Shown here piece by piece: positions 21,944 through 22,652 of a stretch of DNA of 22,652 nucleotides. The DNA is from UBA11524 sp051883695 (GTDB lineage: Bacteria; Bacillota; Clostridia; Christensenellales; Aristaeellaceae): the NCBI GenBank assembly GCA_051883695.1, contig JBJEUF010000025.1, forward strand, positions 1 through 22,652, given 5' to 3'. The position numbers were made by a program, and so were the translations under genes. How positions within the stretch are numbered: position 1 is the first letter of the stretch; each line of letters opens with the position of its first letter. A model generated the notes under the pieces. That model ran no database searches, was not told where the DNA came from, and was given only the letters and a program-made list of their open reading frames with translations.

Positions 21944-22652
21944 ATGGATCTGATTCGTTCTCATGTGATGGTCTGCGGTGGCACGGGCTGTACCTCTTCC
22001 AATTCCGCGGCAGTCATCGCCGAGTTTGAAAAGCTGCTGGCCGAAAAGGGCCTGGACAAGGAAGTCAAGGTTGTCCGCACCGGCTGCTTCGGCCTGTGCG
22101 AGGCTGGCCCTGTCTGCATTGTGTATCCCGAGGGCTCCTTCTATGCCCATGTCAGGACCGAGGATGTCGCCCGCATCGTGGACGAGCACCTCGTCAAGGG
22201 CCGCATCGTGAAGGACCTGCTGTACAAGGGCTCCATGGAGGAGGGCGACAAGACCGTCAAGTCCCTGGACAAGGTGGACTTCTACAAGAAGCAGAAGCGC
22301 GTCGCGCTGCGCAACTGCGGCGTGATCGACCCGGAGAACATCGAGGAGTACATCGCCTTTGACGGCTATGCCGCGCTGGGCAAGTGCCTGACCGAGATGA
22401 CGCCCGACGACGTGATCCAGACCATTCTGGATTCCGGCCTGCGCGGCCGCGGCGGCGGCGGCTTCCCCACGGGCCTGAAGTGGAAGTTCGCCAGGAACTC
22501 CGTGTCCGACAAGAAGTACGTGTGCTGCAACGCGGACGAGGGCGACCCCGGCGCGTTCATGGACCGCTCCATCCTGGAGGGCGATCCCCATGCCGTCATC
22601 GAGGCCATGGCCATCGCGGCCTACGCCATCGGCGCGGATCAGGGCTATGTGT
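21944..22652 (+). CDS. nuoF: NuoF/HydB-like NADH-binding subunit, 5' part
   Basis: The gene runs off the window after 236 codons. Its start matches the flavin-containing beta subunit of NAD(H)-dependent bifurcating hydrogenases. It has an N-terminal [2Fe-2S] ferredoxin domain (C11-x4-C16 in VCGGTGC, C48-x3-C52 in TGCFGLC), a linker, and then the FMN/NADH-binding Rossmann-like domain with GRGGGGFPTGLKW (about 168) and NADEGDPGAF (about 196). Full-length relatives have about 600 residues and further Fe-S clusters. AGGAGGAA precedes the ATG at 21944. The N-terminal domain separates it from plain complex I NuoF. It should oxidise or reduce NAD(H) while exchanging electrons with ferredoxin and the catalytic HydA, expected downstream. 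Confidence 0.92.
   Translation, partial: MDLIRSHVMVCGGTGCTSSNSAAVIAEFEKLLAEKGLDKEVKVVRTGCFGLCEAGPVCIVYPEGSFYAHVRTEDVARIVDEHLVKGRIVKDLLYKGSMEEGDKTVKSLDKVDFYKKQKRVALRNCGVIDPENIEEYIAFDGYAALGKCLTEMTPDDVIQTILDSGLRGRGGGGFPTGLKWKFARNSVSDKKYVCCNADEGDPGAFMDRSILEGDPHAVIEAMAIAAYAIGADQGYV

Noticed and set aside
1..22652. tRNA genes, CRISPR arrays, insertion sequences, prophage or toxin-antitoxin genes
   Set aside because: I looked for TTCGAATC-type T arms, regularly spaced direct repeats and transposase or integrase motifs and saw none that hold up; the repeats present are dispersed hairpin elements without encoded enzymes.

Overview
The window reads as chromosomal DNA of a GC-rich member of the Clostridia (Bacillota). 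Supporting signs are the gene order yicC-gmk-rpoZ-coaBC, a DUF5711-type membrane protein, a SWIM/SNF2 helicase, a class A RNase P RNA, consensus sigma-A promoters and AGGAGG ribosome sites. At the right end lies a clostridial [FeFe]-hydrogenase gene cluster, which indicates a strictly anaerobic fermenter. A gut or rumen Christensenellales/Oscillospirales-like lineage is a guess from protein style only.

Layout. 1-160: 3' end of rplA with a strong terminator. 170-985 (-): ZIP metal transporter. 986-1574: no gene, repeat-rich. 1575-4760 (+): SWIM/SNF2 helicase. 5011-5454 (-): tadA. 5554-6702 (+): secreted metallo-beta-lactamase-fold protein with a lamin-tail domain. 6721-6883: second copy of the dispersed repeat. 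6919-7626 (-): secreted polysaccharide deacetylase. 7679-8065 (-): rnpB with its own promoter and terminator. 8187-8322: a branched inverted-repeat element. 8468-9958 (+): secreted SH3-containing protein. 10096-13097 (+): yicC-gmk-rpoZ-coaBC from one near-consensus promoter. 13162-16784 (-): DUF5711 protein, HAD phosphatase, MerR/TipAS regulator and a membrane-anchored orphan, most with their own promoter.

17075-22652 (+) is the most interesting part. A perfect consensus promoter drives a tightly packed set: DRTGG protein, RsbW-like anti-sigma ATPase, sensory-type [FeFe]-hydrogenase homologue, second DRTGG protein, PHP phosphoesterase, NuoE-like [2Fe-2S] subunit, orphan GHKL ATPase, small [2Fe-2S] protein, and a NuoF-like subunit cut by the window end. 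The hydrogenase homologue keeps the H-cluster ligands but has Ala where catalytic enzymes have the proton-shuttling Cys. The likely reading is a redox or H2 sensing module encoded with the electron-bifurcating hydrogenase it may control; the catalytic HydA would lie just beyond the window.

Between genes there are at least two families of structured dispersed repeats. One has two copies with compensatory stem changes. The other has a complete branched copy and a short fragment. Hairpins with a CGCA tetraloop recur in both families.
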